This document shows positions 63,610 through 64,000 of a DNA stretch of 64,000 nt, in pieces. The notes beneath the pieces were generated by a model. It had not been told where the DNA came from. It searched no databases and saw only the letters and a list, made by a program, of their open reading frames with translations. Source of the stretch: an uncultured Flavobacteriaceae bacterium. Lineage in GTDB: Bacteria; Bacteroidota; Bacteroidia; Flavobacteriales; Flavobacteriaceae. The translations under genes and the position numbers were made by a program. Location of the stretch: positions 52,800 through 116,799 of the forward strand of contig CANKUU010000013.1 in assembly GCA_947486785.1 (NCBI GenBank), read 5' to 3'. How positions within the stretch are numbered: position 1 is the first letter of the stretch; each line of letters starts with the position of its first letter.

Positions 63610-64000
63610 GACCTTCCGACAAGAGAGTTCGCGTAAAGTATCTCATCAAAGAATATCTAGTACCTATTGTACGAGCCTGTAAAGTTGTTGGACTCACAAG
63701 GTCAATGTGGTACTACCAGAGTAAAAGGGATGACAGCAAAGTTATTGATAAGCTCAGTAAACTAGCAGAAGCCTATCCCACTCGTGGTTTTGATGAATAT
63801 TATTATAAGATTCGTCGCGAAGGTCTAAAATGGAACAGAAAACGAGTCTTACGTGTTTATCGTGAGATGAAACTTAGTTTGAGACGTAAACACAAATAGC
63901 GTTTGGTTAAACGTATAAAGCAACCCTTAGAAGTTCCTACGGCACTCAATGAATGCTGGAGTATGGATTTTATGAGCGATGCGCTTACTGATGGTAGGAA
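63603..64000 (+). pseudogene. IS3-family transposase OrfB, interrupted and 3' partial
   Basis: In the -1 frame relative to orfA the sequence reads LRPSDKRVRVKYLIKEYLVP, then RACKVVGLTRSMWYYQSKRD and YPTRGFDEYYYKIRREGLKW (HTH_21/OrfB N-terminal region), to MKLSLRRKHK. There a TAG (63897-63899) interrupts the frame, after which [20 protein letters not shown] and [13 protein letters not shown] follow, the first Asp of the DDE core being in MDFMSDAL. The single stop replaces a basic residue expected in the RRKHKRRL context. Unless suppressed, this copy is inactive. It runs off the window. Confidence 0.85.

Larger units (their letters stand above)
63240..64000 (+). mobile_element. IS3-family insertion sequence (right end outside the window)
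   Basis: Consists of three direct repeats starting TGTAGGCTTC at the left edge, orfA, an A6G frameshift site and the beginning of orfB. IS3 elements begin with TG, which fits position 63240 as the left end. The terminal inverted repeat and target duplication cannot be verified because the right end is missing. Confidence 0.8.

Overview
The window is AT-rich and carries the gene families and promoter style of a Bacteroidetes bacterium of the family Flavobacteriaceae, probably marine and gliding. The evidence is the maeB-ruvA-sprA-gcvH gene order, a type IX secretion (T9SS) type-B adhesin followed by PorP/SprF and OmpA-like partners, Bacteroidetes-type -33/-7 promoters (TTTG / TAnnTTTG), and an unfused MacB-like ABC efflux cluster. 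Genus and species cannot be fixed from the sequence alone.

Layout. 1-11870: core block with malic enzyme (5' end outside the window), RuvA, the giant T9SS translocon SprA, GcvH, a VanZ-like protein and TonB. 11956-18305: a metallo-beta-lactamase-fold hydrolase on the minus strand, then heme O synthase, two cytochrome oxidase subunit III proteins, subunit IV, a thioredoxin-like protein, SCO, a DUF420-type protein and a small CxxC protein, which together look like an oxidase biogenesis block. 18334-28041: an eight-gene ABC export cluster (four permeases, two adaptors, one ATPase, one TolC) whose two halves share a 14-bp upstream motif. 28080-35567: housekeeping genes (TsaB, a DUF255 thioredoxin-domain protein, Nfu, gamma-carbonic anhydrase, FabD), plus an orphan PorP/SprF protein beside a 735-bp gene-free stretch with fossil-like coding segments. 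35647-42395: a T9SS type-B adhesin operon. 42426-45794: a lipoprotein, a divergent Nramp-like transporter and a SanA-like protein on the minus strand. 46142-54439: a polysaccharide cluster (Wza, Wzc, Wzx, Wzy-like, two glycosyltransferases).

54440-64000 is the accessory end. Two decayed IS3-family transposase genes flank a lipoprotein form of inorganic pyrophosphatase. A row of small genes, all on the minus strand, follows: an ABM-like monooxygenase, a VOC pseudogene, a TIKI/EreA-like lipoprotein, a small membrane protein, a zinc-protease lipoprotein, MarR plus a serine hydrolase, and a broken gene. They are separated by spacers with recurring short end boxes (TGSCAACAA-N4-TATAAT) and internal hairpins. 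The arrangement looks like an array of mobile gene cassettes with attC-like sites, although no integrase lies in the window. An IS3-family element truncates the last gene and runs off the right edge. This cassette-like array is the most unusual structure in the window.
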